The notes under the pieces were generated by a model. It was not told the origin of the DNA. It worked only from the letters and a program-made list of their open reading frames with translations, and did not search any database. A stretch of DNA of 64,000 nucleotides, taken from Candidatus Eisenbacteria bacterium (GTDB taxonomy: Bacteria > Eisenbacteria > RBG-16-71-46). Below, in pieces: positions 1 to 6,829 of the stretch (positions are counted from its first letter, which is position 1; each line of letters opens with the position of its first letter). The stretch is taken from the NCBI GenBank assembly GCA_035712145.1, contig DASTBI010000252.1, forward strand, positions 1-64,000, given 5' to 3'. The position numbers were made by a program, and so were the translations under genes.

Positions 1-146
1 GGGAACCACCATTGCTTCTGAACCTTGAGCCCCGCCCATGCCCCACCGGGGTTGGTGAAGACGGCGATGGCGCGGGCGAATGGAGACATCCTGGCATCCG
101 CGGCCGGCACGGCCTCGGCGGTCGAAGGAGACTGGGTGACCTCCAT
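1..146 (-). CDS. YIP1-type membrane protein, N-terminal fragment
   Basis: The 5' end of a gene running off the left edge; 48 codons are visible. The start ATG at 146 has a strong Shine-Dalgarno (AGGAGGT, 151-157) and a promoter further upstream. After about 20 variable residues comes a stretch of the form FARAIAVFTNPGGAW followed by a WW pair, which resembles the start of YIP1-domain proteins, where it precedes the first membrane helix. YIP1 proteins in bacteria are multi-span membrane proteins of unknown function. The family call rests on this short segment only; the rest of the gene lies outside the window. Confidence 0.55.
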   Translation of the reverse strand, partial: MEVTQSPSTAEAVPAADARMSPFARAIAVFTNPGGAWAGLKVQKQWWF

Positions 147-194
147 GACGACCTCCTGGGGAGGGGGAACGAACGAAGGCCTTGAAGCCGACGG

Positions 195-223
195 ACTATA
201 CGCGCGTGCGTCCAAGGGCTCAA
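195..223 (-). promoter_or_regulatory. sigma-70-like promoter of the YIP1-type gene
   Basis: On the minus strand a -35 TTGAGC (223-218) and a -10 TATAGT (200-195) are separated by exactly 17 bp, placing a start near 188 and leaving a 40-nt leader with a good ribosome site. The motif recurs at 19876-19905 with the same downstream CCGT. Confidence 0.6.
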
Positions 224-242
224 CGCGCGCGGACGGGCGCGG

Positions 243-261
243 AAAAAGCGCCGATCGGCGC
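243..261 (-). terminator. intrinsic terminator of the tonB unit
   Basis: The 14-bp perfect palindrome GCGCCGATCGGCGC (261-248) is followed on the minus strand by five T (247-243). It lies 40 bp past the tonB stop and upstream of the next promoter, so it closes the PstS-STAS-exbB-tonB unit. Confidence 0.75.
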
Positions 262-300
262 GGCTCTCTTCGGGTTGCCGCGGGCTGAGGCGAGGACCTG

Positions 301-1017
301 CTAGTTCAGCGAGAAGCGGACCGGGACGGCCACCCAGACGGCCACGGGCTTGTTGTTCGAGAGGGCGGGCTTGAAGACCCACTGCTTGACCGCATTGACC
401 GCGGCGTCGTTCAGCATTTGGCCGTCGCTCTTCATGACCTTCACGTCCTTGACCTTGCCGTCCTTGCCGACCAGAGCCTGGAGCTGGACGACGCCGCCGA
501 TGCCGGCTGAGCGGGCCAGCTCAGGGTAGACCGGAGGGACGCGAGTGATCACCTCGGGCAGCTCCTCGACGTAGACGTAGTCGCCGAACTTCGGCAGCGC
601 ATCGTCGTCGGGCGGTGCGACCACGAGCTGCTCGCCTTCCGTCGCCGGACCAGGAGCGCTCTGCGCCAGCTCCTCCTGCGAGGCGATCACCTGCTCGGGA
701 GGCGCTTCGGCATCGGGAACGGGCACCGGGATGGCGACCGAAGGCGGCGCCACCGGCTGCGTGATCGCCACTTGCGGCGGCGGCGGCTTGTCGGTGAGCG
801 GAGGCGGAGCGGCGAGCTCGCGGTACGGGACCACCACCACCTTGGTCTCGTGAGGCCGCATGCGCATGAACGTCGTGGTCCCGAACGAGAGCAGGAAGAG
901 GAGCAGCCAGGCCGCGCTCCCGATGAGGACCCCGCGGAACATGTACTTCCGCGCGACTTCCTTGAGCTCGGGCGCCCCGTAGGGCATGAACTGGAAAAGT
1001 GCCTCCGCGGGTTTCAC
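301..1017 (-). CDS. tonB: TonB-family energy transducer
   Basis: 238 aa. It couples the inner-membrane proton-motive force, harvested by ExbB/ExbD, to outer-membrane transporters. Residues ~25-50 form one membrane anchor, residues ~70-125 a Pro-rich periplasm-spanning segment, and the last ~80 residues a TonB C-terminal domain (PPVYPELARSAGIGGVVQLQ and a V-KSDG-LN-AA pattern). The GTG start overlaps the exbD stop by 4 nt (GTGA), so the two are translationally coupled. It is the last gene before the terminator at 243-261. No TonB-dependent receptor is in the window, so the substrate is unknown. Confidence 0.9.
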   Translation of the reverse strand: MKPAEALFQFMPYGAPELKEVARKYMFRGVLIGSAAWLLLFLLSFGTTTFMRMRPHETKVVVVPYRELAAPPPLTDKPPPPQVAITQPVAPPSVAIPVPVPDAEAPPEQVIASQEELAQSAPGPATEGEQLVVAPPDDDALPKFGDYVYVEELPEVITRVPPVYPELARSAGIGGVVQLQALVGKDGKVKDVKVMKSDGQMLNDAAVNAVKQWVFKPALSNNKPVAVWVAVPVRFSLN

Positions 1018-1508
1018 AGCGTTTCGACCTCCTGGCGCTGCTGGTCCTCGAGGGTCTGCAGCGAGAACCGCGTCAGGCTGGCCAGATCGAGCTCGTCGAT
1101 GACGTCGACCATGTTGCTGAACTTGGCCTGGCGGTCGATGCGAATGATGACCACTTTGTCCTTGCTCGCCTTCCAGGGCTTGAAGACGCTCACCAGGTCC
1201 TTGATCTCCGAGCGGGCCCAGGGATCCTCGGCGTTGCGCCAGTAGGCGCGTCCGTCCTGCAGGATACGCACCTCGAGCACCTTCGAGATTCCGATGTCGA
1301 CTTTCACGTCCTCCTTGGGCGGCAGGTTGATCTCGAGCGCCTGCGGAGTCCGGAAGACCGTGGTGACCATGAAGAAGATGAGCAGGAGGAACGCCACGTC
1401 CACCATGGGCGTCATGTCGATGCGAATGCCGACGCGTCGCTTGGGACGGCGGAAACCACCCTTGCCTTTCTTCTTATGTTCTCTTTGCGGGACGTCTACT
1501 GCACCCAT
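1014..1508 (-). CDS. exbD: ExbD/TolR biopolymer transport protein (second copy)
   Basis: 164 aa. A basic cytoplasmic N-terminus precedes one membrane helix (residues ~25-50) with the family motif DMTPMVDVAFLLLIFFM, whose second Asp is the protonatable residue of ExbD/TolR. The rest is a periplasmic domain. It differs clearly from the other ExbD at 1524-2021, so this unit has two ExbD paralogues; such pairs are common in FCB and delta-type bacteria. A ribosome site (GGGAGGTGA) precedes the ATG. Together with ExbB it forms the proton-driven stator that energises TonB. Confidence 0.9.
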   Translation of the reverse strand: MGAVDVPQREHKKKGKGGFRRPKRRVGIRIDMTPMVDVAFLLLIFFMVTTVFRTPQALEINLPPKEDVKVDIGISKVLEVRILQDGRAYWRNAEDPWARSEIKDLVSVFKPWKASKDKVVIIRIDRQAKFSNMVDVIDELDLASLTRFSLQTLEDQQRQEVETL

Positions 1509-1523
1509 CGACGCTCACCTCCC

Positions 1524-2021
1524 TCAATGGCCCGTCGTCTGCTGGCCGCCGAACAATCCGGCGCCGCCTTCGAGCTCGGTCTGGACGTTGAAACGCGGGG
1601 CGTTGGCGGCCTGCAGCGCCGACATCATGTCGGCCATGATCCCGTAAGTTGCGTCCTTGTCCATCTTGACGATCATGCGGGCCGCGGGATTCGCGGTGCG
1701 CGCCCGGGTCAGCACCCCAGGGAGATCGCTCTTCACGGCTTCCGGGGGAAGCGTTTGCGACACCTCCTGGCCCCCGGCGCGATAGATCACGCGGACCGCG
1801 GACGCCATGCCGTTCTCCGGCTTGGGAGCCGTCACCGCGAGCGTGATGATGTCCGACTCCGGTGACTTGGCCTCGGAGTTCGACTCGGGAAGCGTGATCT
1901 TGTCCTTCTCAGGCGGCTTGAACTGGGTGGTCAGCATGAAAAAGATCAGCAGGAGAAACGCGACGTCGACCATCGGAGTCATATCGATGGCGATGCCGAT
2001 ACGACGCATCTTTTTGAGCAT
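1524..2021 (-). CDS. exbD: ExbD/TolR biopolymer transport protein (first copy)
   Basis: 165 aa with the ExbD membrane helix very close to the N-terminus (IDMTPMVDVAFLLLIFFML, residues ~12-30) and a periplasmic domain. It contains the conserved Asp expected to carry protons. It follows exbB by 12 bp and precedes the second exbD by 15 bp. The two ExbD copies may form a heteromeric stator or serve different transducers; the sequence does not decide this. Confidence 0.9.
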   Translation of the reverse strand: MLKKMRRIGIAIDMTPMVDVAFLLLIFFMLTTQFKPPEKDKITLPESNSEAKSPESDIITLAVTAPKPENGMASAVRVIYRAGGQEVSQTLPPEAVKSDLPGVLTRARTANPAARMIVKMDKDATYGIMADMMSALQAANAPRFNVQTELEGGAGLFGGQQTTGH

Positions 2022-2033
2022 TGCGTCTCTCTC

Positions 2034-2777
2034 CTACCGCTTCTCGGTGCCCGCCGTCGCCGTGAGCAGCTGCACGGTCTCGTACGAGGCCTCGTCCATC
2101 ATGTAGTTGAAGCCGTCCACCTTGGTCACGAACACGTTGTAGGCCACGATGCCCGCGATCGCCGCGAACAGGCCGCCGGCGGTGTTGATCAGCGCCTCGG
2201 AGATCCCGATCGCCAGCTTGCCGGCGTCGACGGCGCCGGTGTGCCCGAGCGCCGCGAACGAGCGAATCATTCCCAGCACCGTGCCCAGCAGGCCGATCAT
2301 CGTCGCGATCGAAGCGATGGTCGAAAGGGCGATCAGGTTGCGCTCGAGGAGCGGCACTTCGAGGCCGTTGGCTTCCTGGATGGCGGCCTGGGTCTCGGCG
2401 ATGATCTTCTCCTTGTCCGCGCCCTCGGCCCTGAGCTGCTGATAGCGCTCGAGGCCGGCGCGGATCACGTTGGCGGCAGAACCGCGCTGCTCGGCGCACA
2501 GCTTGATGGCGCCATCCACGTCTCCGTGATGCAGACGCTTGCGCACGTTGTTGAGGAAGTCGGGAAGCGGCCCGCGGCCTTGAGCCTTCTTGAGGCTCCA
2601 GAGCCGCTCGATGATGAACGCCGTCTGGAGGATGATGAGCATGATGAGCGCAGCGACCAGATAGCCGCCCTGCTTCATCTGCTCCCCGACCTCGCCCAGG
2701 ACCGGCAGGTACCAGTAGATCCCGAACGAGACCACGGCCGCGAGCGCGAACCCGGCAGGGACGATATAGCGATTCAT
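2034..2777 (-). CDS. exbB: MotA/TolQ/ExbB proton channel family protein
   Basis: 247 aa with four predicted membrane segments: residues ~8-24, ~36-57, ~150-180 and ~195-220. The latter pair carries the MotA/TolQ/ExbB signature (STIASIATMIGLLGTVLGMI and ALINTAGGLFAAI). It forms the pentameric scaffold around ExbD in the TonB-energising motor. The ATG is preceded by a near-perfect ribosome site (AAGGAGG, 7 nt spacing). ExbB normally has three helices; the extra N-terminal segment here resembles the longer ExbB variants of FCB-type bacteria. Confidence 0.9.
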   Translation of the reverse strand: MNRYIVPAGFALAAVVSFGIYWYLPVLGEVGEQMKQGGYLVAALIMLIILQTAFIIERLWSLKKAQGRGPLPDFLNNVRKRLHHGDVDGAIKLCAEQRGSAANVIRAGLERYQQLRAEGADKEKIIAETQAAIQEANGLEVPLLERNLIALSTIASIATMIGLLGTVLGMIRSFAALGHTGAVDAGKLAIGISEALINTAGGLFAAIAGIVAYNVFVTKVDGFNYMMDEASYETVQLLTATAGTEKR

Positions 2778-2931
2778 CTACTCTCCTCCTTGTTTCGACG
2801 CTGGGCCTGGGCCGCCGCGCCATCGAGTCTCGAGGGGGCAACTCGTGTCCCCCCGGGCTCGGTTCGGCTCGGCCCGGCCGCCGAGTTCGTACCGGAACGA
2901 AAACGCCTCCGATCCGCGCGGAACGAAGGCT
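2778..2931. other. spacer between STAS gene and exbB
   Basis: 154 bp, the only sizeable gap inside the 0.3-6.4 kb gene run. On the minus strand it has a GGGGGACACGAGTTGCCCCC hairpin without a T-run, some GC-rich dyads and the exbB ribosome site. I see no convincing -35/-10 pair, so exbB may be read through from upstream or may use a promoter type I cannot recognise. Confidence 0.35.
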
Positions 2932-3279
2932 CTAAGACTCCACCGCGAAGGACGCGACCGCCGCCTCTTCGGTGTCGTGATGATCGAAGACCATGATCAG
3001 CTTCGTCATGGTGAACAGATCCTTCAACCGCTTCCCGAGTCCGCACAGCTTGATCTCGCCGCCGCGTCCCCGGTAATTCGTGTAGCCGCGCATCAACACG
3101 CCGATGGCGATCGAGTTGAGGGCCTGGCAGTCCTTCAGGTTGAGCACCAGACGCGTATTGCCGCTCGCCGCCTCGTCGAGAATCGCCTTCTGAAGATCGT
3201 CGGTCTCGCGGTCCCCGAAAAAGCTGCCCTTCAGGGCCAGCACCGTCACCGTCCTGAGCTGCTTCCTCTGGATCCCCAC
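2932..3279 (-). CDS. STAS-domain protein (anti-sigma-antagonist-like), second of pair
   Basis: 115 aa, a single STAS domain throughout. The loop NSIAIGVLMRG matches the place where SpoIIAA-type antagonists carry the regulatory Ser followed by a G-V/L helix; here Ser is present after Asn. Such proteins usually bind or release an anti-sigma kinase, depending on phosphorylation. A GTG start lies 6 bp after the upstream STAS stop. No RsbW/SpoIIAB-type kinase or PP2C phosphatase is in the window, so the partner is unknown. STAS domains can also act as structural modules in transport systems. Confidence 0.7.
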   Translation of the reverse strand: MGIQRKQLRTVTVLALKGSFFGDRETDDLQKAILDEAASGNTRLVLNLKDCQALNSIAIGVLMRGYTNYRGRGGEIKLCGLGKRLKDLFTMTKLIMVFDHHDTEEAAVASFAVES

Positions 3280-3285
3280 CGGTCG

Positions 3286-3642
3286 TCAGACCGACTTGGT
3301 TTCTGCGAAGCTCGCGATCGCCTGATCTTCGGTCGGGAACACGTCGAAGACCAGCGACAGCTTGGTGATGACGAAGATGTTCTCGATGCGCTTGTCCACG
3401 CCGCACAGCTTCATCTGCCCCTGGCGGCGCGTGTAGTTGGCGTGCGCCGAGATCAGCACGCCCAGCGCCGTCGAGTTCAGGTGCTGCGTCTCGCTCAGGT
3501 TGATGATCAGGTGCTTGTTGCCGGACTCGATGTGGTGCTTGATCGCAGCGTCGAGCTCCTCGGTCTCGTCCCCGCCGGTGAGGTACCCCTTCGGGTAGAG
3601 GACCACGATGCTCTCCACTTGGCGCTGCTTCAGCATGCTCAA
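3286..3642 (-). CDS. STAS-domain protein (anti-sigma-antagonist-like), first of pair
   Basis: 118 aa, a stand-alone STAS fold. The segment LNSTALGVLISAHANY corresponds to the conserved phospho-acceptor loop and helix, with Ser-Thr at the expected place. It is clearly paralogous to the next gene (shared YTN/NY, QMKLCGVDKR-type and ITKLS-VFD patterns), so the pair is probably a tandem duplication. Its ATG overlaps the stop of the upstream TPR gene by 4 nt, implying coupling to that gene. The role in this PstS/TonB unit is not known. Confidence 0.7.
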   Translation of the reverse strand: MSMLKQRQVESIVVLYPKGYLTGGDETEELDAAIKHHIESGNKHLIINLSETQHLNSTALGVLISAHANYTRRQGQMKLCGVDKRIENIFVITKLSLVFDVFPTEDQAIASFAETKSV

Positions 3643-5462
3643 CCTCCCTTGCTGCTGGCCCCAACCGCGCCGCTCAGAACCTTGACGCCCTTGGTCGCTT
3701 CGGGCTGGTTCGGATCTATCGCCAGCGCCTTTCGATAAGCTTCCATCGCCTTTTCGCGATTACCCGAGTTCTGATGGCCCTGCCCCAGCCACACCCACGC
3801 CTGCACGTACTGGGCGTCGAGCGCGACAGACCGCTCGAGGTGCTGGATCGCCCCCGGCCAGTCCTTTTCCAACAATCGATAATAGCCCAGCTGAGCCCGT
3901 GCCTTGCTGGCCGACTTGCTGGTGTCGTCCAGCGCCACCGAGCGCTGGAAGGCGACCTGCGCGTCCGTAATGTTCTTCTGCTGGTCCAGCACCACGCCCA
4001 GCCAGAAGTAGCGGTCAGCCTTCGTGGTGTCCAGGGCCGTGGACTTCTTCAGCGCCTCGACCGCCTCGGGGTACCGCTTCAATTGATTGTTGGACAAGCC
4101 CGTATAGAAGTAAGCCTCGGAGCTTGGCGGGTCAAGCGCGTTTCGCTTCTGGAACTGGGCCAGGGCGCCCTCGAAGTCCTTCTGCCGGAACCTGAGCTTC
4201 CCCCGCTCGTTCATGGCGACCTTGGCCGCGGAGCTGGTCGAGTCGTGGCTCAGGATGTTGGCGTAGATCGAGTCCGCGCGGGGCACATTGCCTTGAATCG
4301 CATACATCTGCGCCACCAGCAGCTCGTCCTTGGGCAGCTTCTCGCTCAGCTCGTAGTACTGGACGGCCCTGGTCCAGTCGCGCTTCTCGGCCATGACCCG
4401 GAAGAGCATCGAGTAGAGCTCCTTGTTCTTGTCCCCCAGCTGCTCGGCTTTGAGCATCGCGGTGATCGCCTCGTCCCTCATCTTGAGATTGGCGAGCGTC
4501 CGGCCGAGGAGACTCCATCCCTTGGGGTCCTGAGGCGCCAGCTGGGTGTAGCGCTCCAGCGGAATCCTGGCCTCGGGATAGCGTGACGGGTCGTGTGCGC
4601 CCGCGCGGTAGAGCAGGCTTCCCAGCGACAGCTGCGCCGGAGCGAAGTCGGCATCGCGCCGCGCGATCCACCGGTACTGGTCGAGGGCCTGGTCATAACG
4701 CTGGTCGTACTCCAGCGCCTGGGCGAGCGAGTAGCGAAGCTCGACGTCGCTGCTGTCCAGGTCGACCGCCGCCTGCGTCTCGAGCACCGCGAGCGACCAG
4801 GTGCCACGTTGGATGTAGAACTCGCCGAGGGCGCGCCGCACCTCGGGATCCGTCGGCGCTTCTTCGCGCGCTCGCGTGAAGTACACGCCCGCGGCGCGGA
4901 GCGAGTCGCGCGCCACGGCGGCGCCGCCGAGCGCGACGAGGAAGCGCGGACGCCACTTCGGCCCCCACTTGAGTCCTTCGTTCAACGCTGTGGTCGCTTT
5001 GGCGAACTGCTTGGTCTTGACGTAACAGTCCCCGAGGCCGAGCTGCGCTTCCGGAAACTTGCGATCGAGACTCACGGCCTTCTCGAACATCGGGATGGCT
5101 TCCGCGCACTTGTCCTGGCGGTGGTACACCTCGCCTTCGCCCCAGAAGGCCAGGGCGAGCGTGGGATCCATCTTCTGAGCGGTCTTGAACGCCTCGAGCG
5201 CCTTGTCGTACTGGCGGCGTCGCAGCCAGACTTGACCGACGCCGGCACGCCCCGCCGCCAGGCCCTGCGACGAAGCCTTCTCGAAGGACTTCAACGCCTC
5301 GTCGTAGCGACCCGCCTGCAGCGCCGCGCGCCCGTCCTTCAGATCGTCGGCGCGGATGACGCCGGGTCCCGCGACCAGTCCCACACCCATCGCGAGCAGC
5401 AGGAGTGCGCGCCGGGTTCCATGCGTGGAGAGTGTGCGGTTCAGGGTTCTTTCTCCTCTCAT
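3639..5462 (-). CDS. exported TPR-repeat protein
   Basis: 607 aa. A basic N-terminus and hydrophobic segment (residues ~17-37, ending near IRADD) form a signal peptide, so it is likely periplasmic. The remainder is an array of about 14 tetratricopeptide repeats (A-YYKLGEAYLKQGKYDEALEALKKAL-type units). These form a superhelical scaffold for protein contacts and have no catalytic motif. The ATG lies 1 nt after the stop of the PstS-like gene with GGGAG at suitable spacing. It may bridge the phosphate-binding lipoprotein and the TonB/ExbBD machine, but the partner is not identifiable from sequence. Confidence 0.8.
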   Translation of the reverse strand: MRGERTLNRTLSTHGTRRALLLLAMGVGLVAGPGVIRADDLKDGRAALQAGRYDEALKSFEKASSQGLAAGRAGVGQVWLRRRQYDKALEAFKTAQKMDPTLALAFWGEGEVYHRQDKCAEAIPMFEKAVSLDRKFPEAQLGLGDCYVKTKQFAKATTALNEGLKWGPKWRPRFLVALGGAAVARDSLRAAGVYFTRAREEAPTDPEVRRALGEFYIQRGTWSLAVLETQAAVDLDSSDVELRYSLAQALEYDQRYDQALDQYRWIARRDADFAPAQLSLGSLLYRAGAHDPSRYPEARIPLERYTQLAPQDPKGWSLLGRTLANLKMRDEAITAMLKAEQLGDKNKELYSMLFRVMAEKRDWTRAVQYYELSEKLPKDELLVAQMYAIQGNVPRADSIYANILSHDSTSSAAKVAMNERGKLRFRQKDFEGALAQFQKRNALDPPSSEAYFYTGLSNNQLKRYPEAVEALKKSTALDTTKADRYFWLGVVLDQQKNITDAQVAFQRSVALDDTSKSASKARAQLGYYRLLEKDWPGAIQHLERSVALDAQYVQAWVWLGQGHQNSGNREKAMEAYRKALAIDPNQPEATKGVKVLSGAVGASSKGG

Positions 5463-5463
5463 A

Positions 5464-6426
5464 TCAGTGCGCTCCCTTCAGTGGGGAGCGTCGAACGAAG
5501 CGCACCGGCACCGAGGTCGGCAGCAGTCCCGCTTCGTGGACGATTCGTTGGCCATCCGAGCTGGTCACGTACGTGATCAGACCGTGCGCCACACGTGGAC
5601 CGTTGCTGCGCACGTAGAAGCTCAGCGCGCGCGTCAGCGGATAGTCGCCGTCGTAGACCGCCTCCAGGTCCGGCTTCCAGTAGGGCAGTCCGGTGAGCGC
5701 CGACACGCGGAGAGTCTTGGCGCCGTGCTCGGCCCAGGCCAGCGAGACGAAACCGACTCCACCCGGCCGGGCGCGCACCTCAGCGACCGCCAGGGAATCG
5801 TGATCCACGAGCGCCACCCGCGTTTGCACCGGTTCTCCGTTCATGACCTGTTGCACGAAAAACTCCGCTAGATCGGACTTCGGGTCCGGAAACACAGGTT
5901 CGATCGCACGATCCGGGCCACCGAGATCGGACCAGTTGTGGATCTTGCCCAAATAGATGCGTTTGAGATCGTCCAGGGCCAGGTTCTCCACCGGATTGGC
6001 CGCATGGACGATCACCACCACCGCGTCTTTGGCAAATCGATAACCTTCCAGCTCCAGTCCGCCCCGAGCGGCCGCGGATCGCTCCTCGGTCTCGAGCTCC
6101 CGGGAGATCACCGCCAAGTCGCTCTCCGCGGCGAACAATGCCCGGATCGCCTCACCCGATGGGCGCGTCGTCACCTGTATCCTGGCCTCCGGGTAGAGCT
6201 TCTCGAAGGCGCTCTTCTCCCGATCGATGATCGTCCTGGCTTCCGCCGCGCTGGCCACCGAGATACGCCCCGAGGTCAGCGAATCTTCCACCGGCGCCGG
6301 ATTCGACTTGGAGGAACAGCCCTGGATCCAGGCGGCGATGAGCAAAAGCCAGACGGAATGGAGACGCAGACGACGGCGCCCACCCGAGCCCGGGAAGTCG
6401 AAGTGCGCGAAGTCTAGAAATGACAT
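5464..6426 (-). CDS. PstS-like phosphate-binding lipoprotein
   Basis: About 320 aa. The start at 6426 gives a classic lipoprotein signal: a basic region, a hydrophobic stretch and the lipobox IQGC-SS near residue 36. An upstream in-frame ATG at 6633 is rejected because it would bury this signal. The mature part is a PstS-type periplasmic binding fold, including the segments AVISREL, KDAVVVIVHAANPVENL and LKRIYLGKIHNWSDLGG, all typical of phosphate-binding proteins (PBP-like domain). No PstCAB permease lies nearby; instead the gene heads a unit ending in exbB-exbD-exbD-tonB. It may deliver or sense phosphate for an outer-membrane TonB system. Confidence 0.8.
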   Translation of the reverse strand: MSFLDFAHFDFPGSGGRRRLRLHSVWLLLIAAWIQGCSSKSNPAPVEDSLTSGRISVASAAEARTIIDREKSAFEKLYPEARIQVTTRPSGEAIRALFAAESDLAVISRELETEERSAAARGGLELEGYRFAKDAVVVIVHAANPVENLALDDLKRIYLGKIHNWSDLGGPDRAIEPVFPDPKSDLAEFFVQQVMNGEPVQTRVALVDHDSLAVAEVRARPGGVGFVSLAWAEHGAKTLRVSALTGLPYWKPDLEAVYDGDYPLTRALSFYVRSNGPRVAHGLITYVTSSDGQRIVHEAGLLPTSVPVRFVRRSPLKGAH

Positions 6427-6475
6427 GAGGTCGATGTCAATCCGTCGCCTCGAAGGAAGCCCGGGAAAGGGCCGG

Positions 6476-6504
6476 ACGGTAGGCGGCGTCTCGAGACCTG
6501 TCAA
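6476..6504 (-). promoter_or_regulatory. promoter of the PstS-like/STAS/TonB unit
   Basis: A perfect -35 TTGACA (6504-6499) and a weak -10 TACCGT (6481-6476) at 17-bp spacing on the minus strand, about 50 bp upstream of the lipoprotein start. It is divergent from the promoter at 6539-6567. Confidence 0.45.
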
Positions 6505-6538
6505 GAAACAGCGGGGCCTCTGGCCTGGTGAAGTTTGC

Positions 6539-6567
6539 TTGCCACACATCGCGGCGATGCATAGACT
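6539..6567 (+). promoter_or_regulatory. promoter directed at the 6574-6830 leader
   Basis: -35 TTGCCA (6539-6544) and -10 TAGACT (6562-6567) at 17-bp spacing. Transcription from about 6574 would cross a 250-nt leader with a strong hairpin before the gene at 6830. Confidence 0.45.
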
Positions 6568-6573
6568 GCCCGG

Positions 6574-6805
6574 CCGAGTCGGTGGTTCCCGGTTTTCGTT
6601 TGTTCGGGAGTCCAGAGGTAACTCACGTCTCATCCTTGTCGCCAGTCATCTCGCTCGTGCGTGGGCTGCCGTTCGCCTCTCGCTGGGGCAGATCTGGGCT
6701 CCCCTGATTACAAGGCCGCGCTTCAGATCGTCGCGCGCTCATCGCGACGGCTGTAATAGGAACCCCGGTGTCCGCGGCTTTCGTGGCGCCGGGGTTCTCC
6801 CTTTT
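6574..6805 (+). ncRNA. possible small RNA or attenuated leader
   Basis: Part of the 403-bp spacer 6427-6829, which has no credible protein gene. It is bounded by the plus-strand promoter at 6539-6567 and the long hairpin at 6759-6798. It could be a roughly 230-nt RNA, or the 5' leader of the gene at 6830. I could not match it to tmRNA, RNase P, SRP RNA, 6S RNA or a tRNA by conserved motifs. Confidence 0.25.
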
Positions 6806-6813
6806 CCCCTCCT
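6759..6813 (+). terminator. long hairpin with pyrimidine tract (terminator or attenuator)
   Basis: A 10-bp outer stem GGAACCCCGG (6759-6768) with CCGGGGTTCT (6789-6798, one G-U pair) encloses an inner 5-bp stem CCGCG/CGTGG. A T/C-rich tract follows (6799-6813). The hairpin lies 17-70 bp upstream of the ATG at 6830, so it may either end an upstream RNA or control read-through. Confidence 0.5.
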
Positions 6814-6829
6814 TTCGAGGCCGCCGCGC

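Noticed and set aside
6690-6760. tRNA-like CTTGTAATCAG (Thr-TGT anticodon-like) on the minus strand
   Set aside because: The anticodon stem does not pair and no T-arm or acceptor stem is present.
6227-6829. N-terminal extension of the membrane glycosyltransferase gene by 201 codons
   Set aside because: It covers the divergent lipoprotein gene's start, two promoters and the hairpin, and has no protein-like pattern. The ATG at 6830 has a ribosome site.
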